Shown here: piece by piece, positions 37,949 through 46,100 of the stretch
Numbering within the stretch: position 1 is the stretch's first letter
How the letters are laid out: each line of letters opens with the position of its first letter
From: JAHELQ01 sp965603365
GTDB lineage: Bacteria; Acidobacteriota; Aminicenantia; UBA2199
Length of the DNA: 64,000 bases
NCBI GenBank assembly: GCA_965603365.1
Contig: CBFDCR010000022.1
Location: forward strand, 1 to 64,000
Direction of reading: 5' to 3'
Program-made: the position numbers and the translations under genes
The notes under the pieces: generated by a model
What the model saw: only the letters and a program-made list of their open reading frames with translations
The model's database searches: none
Told to the model about the DNA's origin: nothing

Positions 37949-38203
37949 TTACAAAGCCGCAGCAGCAGCGGAAGCAGATGATGCCGCCGATGCCGAGGTC
38001 GAGGTCCACTGGGCTGAACTCCGCGGAGCGACCTCTCCCTCTCTGGCAGCGGCCTTCTTGAGTTCATCCTTGGAAAAATCGAAACCGGCTTCTTCGACAA
38101 TAACCTTCCTGGCTTCATCGGTTTTCGCCACTTCCAATGAATGACGAAAGGCGACGTCATCTTTCAATCTTCCCAGGAACTTTTTTGCACTGTCTAAAGA
38201 CAT
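37949..38203 (-). CDS. Nif11-type RiPP precursor peptide with Ser/Thr/Ala core
   Basis: 84 residues. The ATG at 38201-38203 follows AAGGAGGG by 6 bases. Residues 1-57 (MSLDSAKKFLGRLKDDVAFR, then about AGFDFSKDELKKAAAREGE) match the Nif11-like leader pattern: short helix, FRHSLEVAKT, and the GFDFSKDEL segment where family leaders end. No Gly-Gly cleavage site follows. The tail VAPRSSAQW plus TSTSASAASSASAAAAAL has no Cys, Gly or charged residue beyond one Arg and is almost all Ser, Thr and Ala. Being the first gene of the operon, with its own strong binding site and a hairpin after it, fits a precursor. The leader would be read by the modifying enzymes. Confidence 0.85.
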   Translation of the reverse strand: MSLDSAKKFLGRLKDDVAFRHSLEVAKTDEARKVIVEEAGFDFSKDELKKAAAREGEVAPRSSAQWTSTSASAASSASAAAAAL

Positions 38204-38320
38204 AATTACCCTCCTTATTAAGGACGACTTAATCCATTGGTTACCCATGCTAATCGGGTCATCTCACTGACCCCGTTAATAATGAATTTATTTTTCACCA
38301 TTCAGCGCACCTCTTCTTTT

Positions 38321-38348
38321 ACTATACGACATCCCCTTCACCTGTCAA
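38321..38348 (-). promoter_or_regulatory. Promoter of the Nif11/YcaO/TfuA operon
   Basis: On the minus strand TTGACA (38348-38343), 16 bases and TATAGT (38326-38321) lie about 118 bases before the precursor ATG. The -35 box is part of the 36-bp element shared with the AraC gene promoter. Confidence 0.7.
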
Positions 38349-38378
38349 TATACAGATTTTTGCGGAAAAAATCATCGG
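38343..38378 (-). promoter_or_regulatory. 36-bp element, copy 1: proposed AraC-family regulator site
   Basis: TGTCAATATACAGA then a 22-base AT-rich part ending CGGAAAAAATCATCGG (plus strand). It matches 38982-39017 at 30 of 36 positions without gaps, with the first 14 identical. It covers the -35 box and the DNA just upstream, the usual place for an AraC-type activator. This copy drives the RiPP operon. Confidence 0.65.
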
Positions 38379-38400
38379 CGAGCATCTCCACCGACGAAGT

Positions 38401-38832
38401 TCAGTCATCTCTTATTTCCCATAAACTGGCGATGTGTTTCCGGATCACTTCATCTTTAGAATTACAATTCTCAAAGCTTAAACGACACCTGCTATAATTC
38501 ATGTTCAAACGTTTATAAAAGGCCTCCCTGAAAGTACGAATATTTCCATACCCCAGTTTCCTATAGATTTTGATGAGCATTTTACCTTCGGCAATCAGGT
38601 GGATGGCTCTCTCCAACCTGATGGTTTCGATCAATCGATGGGGACTCATTCCGAACAGACCGTAAACGATCTCATATAGATAAGAATAAGAGATACCCAT
38701 TTCCCGTGCCAGGTGCAGCACGGTGAAATGATAATTGGCAGCGTTTTCTTCAATTATTTTTTTTATGGAAGTTAATGCGCCCACATTGTTTTCCAATAAA
38801 AAACCTCTGGATTTGCTAATTTGTTTCCCCAT
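38401..38832 (-). CDS. AraC-family transcriptional regulator
   Basis: 143 residues from the ATG at 38830-38832 after GAGGG; an ATG eight codons earlier lies over the binding site. It is essentially only the AraC DNA-binding domain: first helix-turn-helix VLHLAREMGISYSYLYEIVY, second part LIAEGKMLIKIYRKLGYGNI then RTFREAFYKRLN. There is no ligand-binding domain, only about 25 residues before the domain and about 30 after. It lies directly upstream of the RiPP operon on the same strand and shares a promoter element with it, so it is probably its activator and regulates itself. Confidence 0.82.
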   Translation of the reverse strand: MGKQISKSRGFLLENNVGALTSIKKIIEENAANYHFTVLHLAREMGISYSYLYEIVYGLFGMSPHRLIETIRLERAIHLIAEGKMLIKIYRKLGYGNIRTFREAFYKRLNMNYSRCRLSFENCNSKDEVIRKHIASLWEIRDD

Positions 38833-38958
38833 TGAATTCCCTCTTTTTTTATACACTCCTTTGGCTCAAGAAGCCGTCTTACAGGACGACTCTCCTGGCC
38901 TTCCTTTACGCGAGGGAGACTTCTACACTCCTAAACCATGAACCTCCACTGCCCAAAA

Positions 38959-38987
38959 ATCCTACATAAAATAAATAGAATTGTCAA
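38959..38987 (-). promoter_or_regulatory. Promoter of the AraC-family gene
   Basis: On the minus strand TTGACA (38987-38982), exactly 17 bases and TAGGAT (38964-38959), about 127 bases before the ATG of the regulator gene. Confidence 0.6.
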
Positions 38988-39017
38988 TATACAGAAATAT
39001 ACGGAAATAATCTTCGG
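38982..39017 (-). promoter_or_regulatory. 36-bp element, copy 2, upstream of the AraC gene
   Basis: TGTCAATATACAGA followed by AATATACGGAAATAATC and TTCGG (plus strand), 30/36 identical to 38343-38378. Within it TATAC(A/G)G occurs twice about 10 bases apart, fitting two AraC half-sites on one helix face. Confidence 0.65.
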
Positions 39018-39068
39018 AAAAAATTTTTACCTTCGATGATTATAATCGGCCTTCATTACAGCCTCATA

Positions 39069-41432
39069 TTAGTGACCGGCCCAGCGTTGTTTGATAAGAT
39101 ATTGGCGATCTTTATCTTCACAGGGAGAAGCCGCCCGCCGGTTATTCTTCAGGGTATTGGTATAGATAGACATATGTAGATTACGGTTACAATCGTAAAA
39201 AAAGCCGATGACCTCCTCCCGGTAGTCGCCGATGATATCCATGACCACCTTGGGTCCGGCACCGATGGCTATTCGCGAGCTGTCCCGCTTGAGATTCAAA
39301 TTCTTTCCGGAGGCCTCAATCCGTTTAATCGTCGCTCCGTGAATGACCTCCAGGAACTTCGCCCCATCACTGTCGAAATCTCCACTCCAGTGTACCGGGC
39401 CACAACTTAAATCGACTTCGCCATTAAACTTCTCCCCGTCGGCGGTGTAGAGGAATGGGCAGCGCATCCCCTTCTCGGATTCATCATCGGCAACGCTCTT
39501 TTTATAGTACACCCAGAGTTCCATGCCCTTCGACTCTTTTACTACGTTTCCCGCCCAACCGGCATGGGCATGTTTACAGCCCGGGCAATCGCTGATATTT
39601 TTCCACAGTTCTCTCCCCTGCCGATCGGTCAGGTGGATGCCGCCGGGCGCCTCTTCAATATAAAAATAGGCCTCCTGACCGGGGATGTCGGGCCGGATAT
39701 CGCCGACATGAACGCCGTCCACGTGGCGCCAGGCGTTTCCTCCCCAGTAGCCGGGAACCCTGCCGTTCTGATCAAACACGTAAGCGCCTAAAAAGGCTTC
39801 ATCTTTGCCGTCCCCGTCAATGTCGGCCACCTCAAACTGGTGGGAAGAGGCGATTCCCTGGGTTGGCCCCTCTTCGCACTCCCATTTTAATTTCAGACCC
39901 TGGGTGTTATCGTAAGAATAAGCCGAAACGCAGCGTCTCTGCCCCAGCAGATGGCCGCTGCCGTACAATACATACGGATTCGTTCCGTCCAGATAGGCGA
40001 TGGCAATGGTCTTAAACCGGGTGGTGGCGGGACGTACACTGGGAACATCAACCTTGCTTAAAATCCTGTACTGAAGTGACGGTTTAACGGTGGGATCAAT
40101 CACCACCAGGCAGTATTGATTGCTGCCGGGTGCACTCTTCATGGTCCCGATCACCTCGTCTTTGCCGTCACCGTTTAGGTCCCAGAAGGTCCATGGCGCC
40201 CTCAAAAGAACTTCGGTCTCCTTCATATCGATATCGCAGGCCAGTGTGCCGTCGTTGAAGTAGACCCTGGCATGGATATCGTCGGGCGAGAGTATTTTTT
40301 GGCCCCCAAGTTTTACACCGCTTATCTTGAATCCCCGAGAGACCACCAAAAAGTCGGGCAGACCGTCGCCATCGATGTCACCGACTTTTACCATGGCCTT
40401 GTTGGTATTCTCCGCTATTTTATTAATCTTCCTGTATAGATACTTATCGGTTCCCGGAAGCACCAGTACATTAACCCCGGAGGGATTTTCCTTCTCTTTT
40501 CCACTGACCGGGTCAACGGCACACACATAATAGCAATACTTTTGCAAGGTCTTAATACCCCTGGCATCCACATAGTCGGTGGAGTCGGTAATCGGCGCGG
40601 CATTGAGCCGGGAGTACTCCTGATCACTGGGCCCCTTGCGGTAGACATTATAGCCAATCTGAGGCTGTCGGCAATCCAGGCGCCAACCTAAATATACCTT
40701 ATAAGTTGATCCTTCCCGCCTGGACAGGGCAAACAGATGGGTCGGACTGCCAGGAGAAGATGAAGGGGGAGGTGAAGAGGGAGGGGGCTGCACCCCATTG
40801 CCACCGGTACCGCCGGTACTGAAACTCCATTCGGTGCCCCGGGTCTTCCCGCCCGGGCCCCTCTCGTCAACCCGCCAGTAATATGTCGTACCGGCCTTCA
40901 ACTTGCCGGGAGTATAGGCACTGGCTGTACGGGTGCGGCGGAATGTCCCGGGACTTCCGGGTTTGACGGTGCCGAAATAGATATCGTGGGAAGTGGCATT
41001 GGCCCCGGGCTTCCATCTTAATTTCACACTCTCGCCGGCATTCGTTGACCCATGTGTGGGAGTGGGACGACTGGCTGTGCCGGGGGGAGGGGTACCCTGG
41101 ATGCTGAAGGGACGGCTGTCGCCCTTAATCCTCCTGCCCACTATCAGCACCCGGACCTTGTAATATCCAGACTTGATCTTGCCCGGTACTTTCCAGTCGT
41201 AAGAACCGCTGTTTGCTATATTACTGGCCACGACAACGGGCCGGCTCTTCCTCTTAAAAACCATAATCCTGACCTTCATGTTGGCGGGCACAGGGGTCTC
41301 CCATTTGATGGTATAGGTCCTCCCCTTCCAACAGATATCCCTGGCCTGGGGTTGGGTCACCTTAATCCCCTGGGAAAAGACAAAGCCCACTCCCATCAGC
41401 CCACACAAAGCAAACAGTAACAATCGTTTCAT
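39069..41432 (-). CDS. Secreted multidomain protein with PL11-like (rhamnogalacturonan lyase-like) propeller
   Basis: 787 residues, with AAGGAGGG before the ATG. The signal peptide MKRLLLFALCGLMGVGFVFS is followed by a beta domain of the Ser-Thr-rich/KNH type (about 20-110), an Fn3-like domain (about 120-205), a Pro/Ser linker (about 210-230) and a second Fn3-like domain (about 230-330). A C-terminal propeller carries Ca-type repeats: GDIDGDGLPDFLV, DLNGDGKDEVIG and VADIDGDGKDEAFLGAYVFD. VDGVHVGDIRPDIPGQEAYF resembles the same part of PL11 lyases such as YesW. Activity is not certain; it may only bind polysaccharide. It is transcribed toward the AraC gene but ends 237 bases before it. Confidence 0.65.
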   Translation of the reverse strand: MKRLLLFALCGLMGVGFVFSQGIKVTQPQARDICWKGRTYTIKWETPVPANMKVRIMVFKRKSRPVVVASNIANSGSYDWKVPGKIKSGYYKVRVLIVGRRIKGDSRPFSIQGTPPPGTASRPTPTHGSTNAGESVKLRWKPGANATSHDIYFGTVKPGSPGTFRRTRTASAYTPGKLKAGTTYYWRVDERGPGGKTRGTEWSFSTGGTGGNGVQPPPSSPPPSSSPGSPTHLFALSRREGSTYKVYLGWRLDCRQPQIGYNVYRKGPSDQEYSRLNAAPITDSTDYVDARGIKTLQKYCYYVCAVDPVSGKEKENPSGVNVLVLPGTDKYLYRKINKIAENTNKAMVKVGDIDGDGLPDFLVVSRGFKISGVKLGGQKILSPDDIHARVYFNDGTLACDIDMKETEVLLRAPWTFWDLNGDGKDEVIGTMKSAPGSNQYCLVVIDPTVKPSLQYRILSKVDVPSVRPATTRFKTIAIAYLDGTNPYVLYGSGHLLGQRRCVSAYSYDNTQGLKLKWECEEGPTQGIASSHQFEVADIDGDGKDEAFLGAYVFDQNGRVPGYWGGNAWRHVDGVHVGDIRPDIPGQEAYFYIEEAPGGIHLTDRQGRELWKNISDCPGCKHAHAGWAGNVVKESKGMELWVYYKKSVADDESEKGMRCPFLYTADGEKFNGEVDLSCGPVHWSGDFDSDGAKFLEVIHGATIKRIEASGKNLNLKRDSSRIAIGAGPKVVMDIIGDYREEVIGFFYDCNRNLHMSIYTNTLKNNRRAASPCEDKDRQYLIKQRWAGH

Positions 41433-41610
41433 ATTCCCTCCTTGCTTATATTACTATCTCATAGAAAGACCTAAGTCTAAGATCCAACACCGTAATAAAA
41501 GGGTATCTCCCCTTTTCATTATTGGTATTTTTTCTCTCTACAGTGTTATTATAATACAAAAACAGTTTTTTTCAACAAAAAACCAAAAAAATACTCCATT
41601 TACCACCTCT

Positions 41611-41793
41611 CTATGAGCCGACCTCCGCACAAAAATTCCCCACACACGAAGTCGGAACACCAACAGCAGTTCCCCCCGATTCTAACTTACAGCCAACGCC
41701 GAGAACCTCTTCGGTAACCATTTCGATGACCCTCAGCCTCGGTTTCTCATATTTCTGTTTACTTTTCAGTATATCCTTCTGTTCTGACTCCAC
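41611..41793 (-). CDS. Cys-containing radical-SAM RiPP precursor peptide
   Basis: 60 residues from a GTG at 41791-41793, which follows AAGGAG by 6 bases; an ATG eight codons upstream lies inside the radical SAM gene and has no binding site. The leader KYEKPRLRVIEMVTEEVLG has the KPxLxVIEmxTEEVLGvGCK pattern found in many small peptides beside radical SAM/SPASM genes. The tail VGCKLESGGTAVGVPTSC plus VGNFCAEVGS holds three Cys (35, 50 and 55 in this numbering), Gly and small residues. Thioether (sactipeptide/ranthipeptide) or other radical crosslinks on this tail are expected by analogy, not proven. It is the last gene of its operon. Confidence 0.75.
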   Translation of the reverse strand: MESEQKDILKSKQKYEKPRLRVIEMVTEEVLGVGCKLESGGTAVGVPTSCVGNFCAEVGS

Positions 41794-41803
41794 CGTGATC
41801 TCC

Positions 41804-42886
41804 TTATATGACTTCATTTATCTTTTTAAAACGCAGTTGCCCCATCTCGCAGAGGTACCCTGAAGGGAGGTCTTCTGCGTCATTCTCCAGTTTAAAGAAG
41901 CCCGGGCAAAAACCGCACAGCGATCTTTTATGGCACTGATTACACCGGTAGGTCGTCCCGGGCTTGACATCCCTGAGGCGGGGCATCACCTCATTCCAGC
42001 CGGTAAGAAAGCCCCCGCTTTCAAGATTATAGCTCAAATTCCGCACCATCAGGCAGGGCTGAAGGTTACCGTAAGGGTCGATGTGGAAGTGGGTCCGACC
42101 GGCCCCACACTGATAGAGGCTGTCGGTCAGGGGCACATCTTTAAATCTCTCGAAGAAGTCCCGATACTGCCTGAACCTGTCGCGGTCCGAGAACTCCTTT
42201 TCCACCGCCTCCTGCGGCGGAACCCTCAGGTCGATGGGTGAGCGATCGCCGTTTAAACGGGGAAATAGGGCGGCATCGAAACGGAATTTGAGACCCCACT
42301 CCCGGGCCATCTCTTCGATGGCATGGAATTCATGGCGATTGAGGCCCATCAGGATGGTCTTGAGTCTCACATTGATCCCATGGTCCTTCAGTCCCCGAAT
42401 ACCCTCTAAACACCTTTGATAAGAACCTTTGACACCGGTTATGGATTCATAAGTCCGGGCAGTGGCCCCGTAAAGAGTGATCTCCACCGCCCTGGGCGGG
42501 AACTCCCGGAAAAGCTCGAGGATGTCCGGGCGGATGAGGGTGCCGTTCGTAAACACGGTAACCAGCAGGCCGTTGGTCCGGGCACAGCGGTAAATGTCGG
42601 CAAAATCGTCCCGCAGCAGCGGTTCACCGCCGGTCAGCAGCAGGTAGAGGCAGCCGGCCTGGGTAATCTCATCTATGACGGCCCGCCACTGGCGGGTATC
42701 CAGCTCCCTGGCCGAATTTTTCCGGTCAGGAGACGGCGCGGCGAGATAACAGTGGGTACATCTCAGGTTGCAGCGGTGGGTGAGATCGAAATTTCCATTT
42801 AGGGGAATCCGCTGCGCCACCACCTTTCGGTTAAAATCCCGCAAATACTCTTCGTTGTCGGGCCAGATATCTCGGCAGCACTCCAT
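41804..42886 (-). CDS. Radical SAM/SPASM peptide-modifying enzyme
   Basis: 360 residues. The [4Fe-4S]-SAM site is C39, C43 and C46 (DLTHRCNLRCTHCYL), with GGEPLLRDDF as the SAM-binding GGE motif and TNGTLI after it. The C-terminal SPASM domain has YQCGAGRTHFHIDPYGNLQP then C-LMVR, and CNQCHKRSLCGFCPG plus GYLCEMGQL, enough Cys for two auxiliary clusters. It belongs to the PqqE/anSME-like maturases that crosslink peptides. Start overlaps the PqqD-like stop as TAATG; the precursor gene follows at once, with its binding site at this gene's stop. Confidence 0.9.
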   Translation of the reverse strand: MECCRDIWPDNEEYLRDFNRKVVAQRIPLNGNFDLTHRCNLRCTHCYLAAPSPDRKNSARELDTRQWRAVIDEITQAGCLYLLLTGGEPLLRDDFADIYRCARTNGLLVTVFTNGTLIRPDILELFREFPPRAVEITLYGATARTYESITGVKGSYQRCLEGIRGLKDHGINVRLKTILMGLNRHEFHAIEEMAREWGLKFRFDAALFPRLNGDRSPIDLRVPPQEAVEKEFSDRDRFRQYRDFFERFKDVPLTDSLYQCGAGRTHFHIDPYGNLQPCLMVRNLSYNLESGGFLTGWNEVMPRLRDVKPGTTYRCNQCHKRSLCGFCPGFFKLENDAEDLPSGYLCEMGQLRFKKINEVI

Positions 42887-43179
42887 TACGACGCCACCTC
42901 CTCGATAATATCGGCCTCCTTCAGTTGCGAGACGAATTCCCGGATATCCGCAGCGGCCTGATCCTCTTGTACTTCAAAGGTGGCCAGCACGCCGTCGGCA
43001 ATCGCCTGCAGGTTCTGGTTGCCGTCCAACCGCTGCCAGATGTATTCGGCCACCGGGTTTAAGGCAAAGAGCTTCTGCATATCGGCCAGGCGGCCGCAGA
43101 TGGGTATCAGCAGGGTCTCACCGGCGATCTGCCGGGTCACAATGTCCTCTTTTTTCCGATATACCGAATCAAAATTCAT
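42886..43179 (-). CDS. PqqD-like RiPP recognition element
   Basis: 97 residues of the PqqD fold: VYRKKEDIVTRQIAGETLLI forms the beta-wing strands, ALNPVAEYIWQRLDGNQNLQ the first helix and turn, and AAADIREFVSQLKEADIIEE the last helices. Such proteins bind precursor leaders and bring them to the radical SAM enzyme. Its ATG overlaps the C25 protease stop (ATGA) and its stop overlaps the radical SAM start. Confidence 0.85.
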   Translation of the reverse strand: MNFDSVYRKKEDIVTRQIAGETLLIPICGRLADMQKLFALNPVAEYIWQRLDGNQNLQAIADGVLATFEVQEDQAAADIREFVSQLKEADIIEEVAS

Positions 43180-46100
43180 TTTATTTCCAGTGCCGGATCT
43201 CCCAGCAAGGTGTAGATGTTCAGCATGAAGCGCAGGCCCCCGGCAGCCGCATAGTCGGCCATGGTCTTCAGCAGGGCCTTGCCCAGAACCGTTTCCTGGC
43301 CCTGGAAGGCCGCCTTAAAAAATCCCGCGGCCAGCTTCACCGCCAGGTAGTTAAGAGAGGCGCCGGTGGGTGCCCACACCGCGGCCGCACCGCCGTTCCC
43401 CTTCAACAACAGGGCCTCACTCAGGGTATCGTAACCGGGAATCTCGAAGCGGGCCACCACACAGGTCATGGCGGTCATGATGGGCAGCTTATCCCCGTTT
43501 TGCAGTGCCGAAACATCCACCGAGCGCAGCAGCCCTTCGGTGGCCAGGCGGTCCAACCCGGCATGGCCGATATAGTTGACCAGTGCGGCACCGCTGTTAA
43601 AACCATTTATAACCTGCTGTCGAGCCGCATTCACGTCGGCGAAATCCGGCAGGTAGACCTTATCGACGGTATAACCGGCCAGCAGGTTGCCCAGGTAATC
43701 GCTGTCCGCCGGGAAGTTCCCCCCCTGGTCCGGGTTATCGGCCAGCATCAACGCATTACCGGTCCAGGAACCAGTGGAGCCCTCATAGTTGGAAATTTTG
43801 TCTATCAAGGCCTGGAGCTCCACCTCGGTCATTACCGGCAGCCGGCCCACGGCGATCTCAGGCACCCCGTCATCACCGGCCACGTCGCCAAAATAGCTGT
43901 CCGAGGCGAAGAGCCCGTGGGGGGTGGCCATCATCTTAGGGGGCATCAGGTTCTCGCCGTAGCCCAGGTTATCTTTGTAGTCATACGTGCCCTTGCCCAC
44001 CAGGAGTACATACTGGGGCCCATTGTACCGCCAGTTGCGGTAGGCATAGGAGAGGAAACTCTTGATGGCCAGCGGCGAGGCGATGCCGTGGTTGAACTCA
44101 TCGTAGATATCCTCCAGTTCCACCACCTTGACCTCCAGGCCCCGCCGCTGGCGGAGATAGACCAGGTCGTCCAGCGCATTTTCCAGGCCGGTGGGCACAA
44201 TGGCCACATAGTCGGCGGCGTTCTGTTTATCCTTCAAAGCGGAGGAGGTGTCGGCCAGAACCGAAACCGGCGAGGACAATCCCGACACACTCACCGCCAG
44301 GTATACACCGTCTGTCGAAGAGGACACGAAGCTGACCCGGTAACTGCCGTCTATCGTTGTCCCGGTCAACAGTTGCGGCACCAGCGGATCGGTGACGTCG
44401 AACACCATAATATCCGGCTCGCTAAAGCCCTCAATCGTAACCACCCCGCTGCCGCGGCAGAGGAGCCGGTTGTTGACCGCCTGATAAAGGCGCTGGTAAC
44501 TCACATCAAAGGCGTCCACGTAGAAGGCACCGTAGGGCACCCCGTCGGACAGCACGCCCTTGACGGCAATGGTGTTTGATCCCTCCAGCAGCAGCGACTG
44601 GTCGAAGGATATGGTCAACTGGTAAGCATCGGTGCCGTCCCAGCGGCCTTCGCCGATGAATGTGCCATTCAGCTTCACCTTGGCATGGTGATCCAGATTG
44701 GCGGTGGTGTTGGTGGCGCCCTTGAGGTAGACGGTCAGGGTGGCGCTGCCCCAGTCGGCCACGCCGGGGGCATAAAACCCGAAACTCTTAGCGTCCTGGC
44801 CGGCATTCACAAAATTCCAGAGCCAGTAGTCGGCTTCGGGATCATCAAACAGGGCAGTCAGGGCATAACGGTCTTCTTCCAGATGAAGGGTATCGGTAAA
44901 GGCCTCACTGCCGTCACCGGCAAAGGGCATACCGCCGGAGACAGAGGTCATGGCCAGGCCCTTGCCCTTCTTGTCCAGCCGATAGATGTTGTCATGGGTA
45001 TAGATGCTGTCGATGCCCTCGCCGTAAAAGTAGAGACCGGCATTGCCGTCGGCCGCCAGGTAAGCGACCTCTGAGCCCCGGTTGGTCAGTCGGAAATTGT
45101 AATTCCTGATCCACTGCTGCACCTGGTTCAGGGGCATACCCAGCACATTGGCGATGGCGGAAGCATCCACGAAGACCAGGCCCTTCTCTCGAACCGCAAT
45201 CTTAGCGGCATCCCCCACCTTTGTTTGTTTCAACACCCCGGCCCTGAGCAGGGCCATCTGCCTGGCTCGCAGCCGGGCCTGCCGGGCCGCGGAGGGGGGA
45301 TGCGCTCTTTTATCGTAATAACCCGGCATGGGTTCCAATATTAATCGCTCGTCCTCTATATCCGGGGCCCCCACCGTGACCGTGAAGGGGCCAAAAATCC
45401 GCTCTGCACCGTTGGCCTCCACCTCCACCAGTCGGTAGGTGTACGTACCGCCGTAGTAGGCGGTGTTGTCCACCAGGCGATAGATACCGCCTTGCGGGGC
45501 ATCCAGGAGACCCGGCAGCAGACCGGTATGGATTCTCTTATATTCGCCGCTGGCCTCATCCAGCCGCAAAAGATAAAAACCCACCGTACCCAGCTCCGAA
45601 GCCGTGTGCCAGTGCACCACCACCTGGCCGCCGTCGTTGTAGGCCCGGAAAGCGGAGATGAAGGCTAAGGTGGGAGAGGGACGGAAATAGCCGAAGTCAA
45701 TATTTAGATTGCTGGCCCCGCTGATGGTGACCGCCTGCGGGTCACCGCCGTAGGTCTGGGTGTAGCCGCCCAGTATATGGTACTCATCGGTGACCTTCAC
45801 CAGGTAGTTGCCGTTGGGCAGGCCGCTGAAGAGGTAGTTGCCGCTGGCATCGGTGGTAGTGTTGGCCAGCAGCGGCTCGCCGTCGTCGATGGTGCCGTTG
45901 TTGTTGGTGTCCTCGTACAGGGCTAAAGTCACGTTTTCAAAGCCGCTCTCACCGGCATCCTGTACACCGTCGCCGTCGCCGTCGTACCAGACATAGTCGC
46001 CGATGGAGTAGCTGCCGCCGGAGTAACTGTAACCGAAATCCAGGGAGAGATCCACCTGGATGGTATCGGTATCCAGTATTTCGGATTCGTCCATGTTATC

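Noticed and set aside
37891..38160. An alternative minus-strand frame across the precursor, giving a longer tail with Cys.
   Set aside because: It has no ribosome binding site, lacks the Nif11 leader and exists only because the Ala-rich core is GC-repetitive; the leader and core of the 37949-38203 frame are continuous.
41576..41611. A terminator after the three-Cys precursor.
   Set aside because: Only an A/T-only stem (GTTTTTTGTTGAAAAAAAC region) is visible; too weak to call.
43500..44579. A 359-codon plus-strand open frame opposite the C25 gene.
   Set aside because: Antisense to clearly conserved protease sequence and with no recognisable domain.
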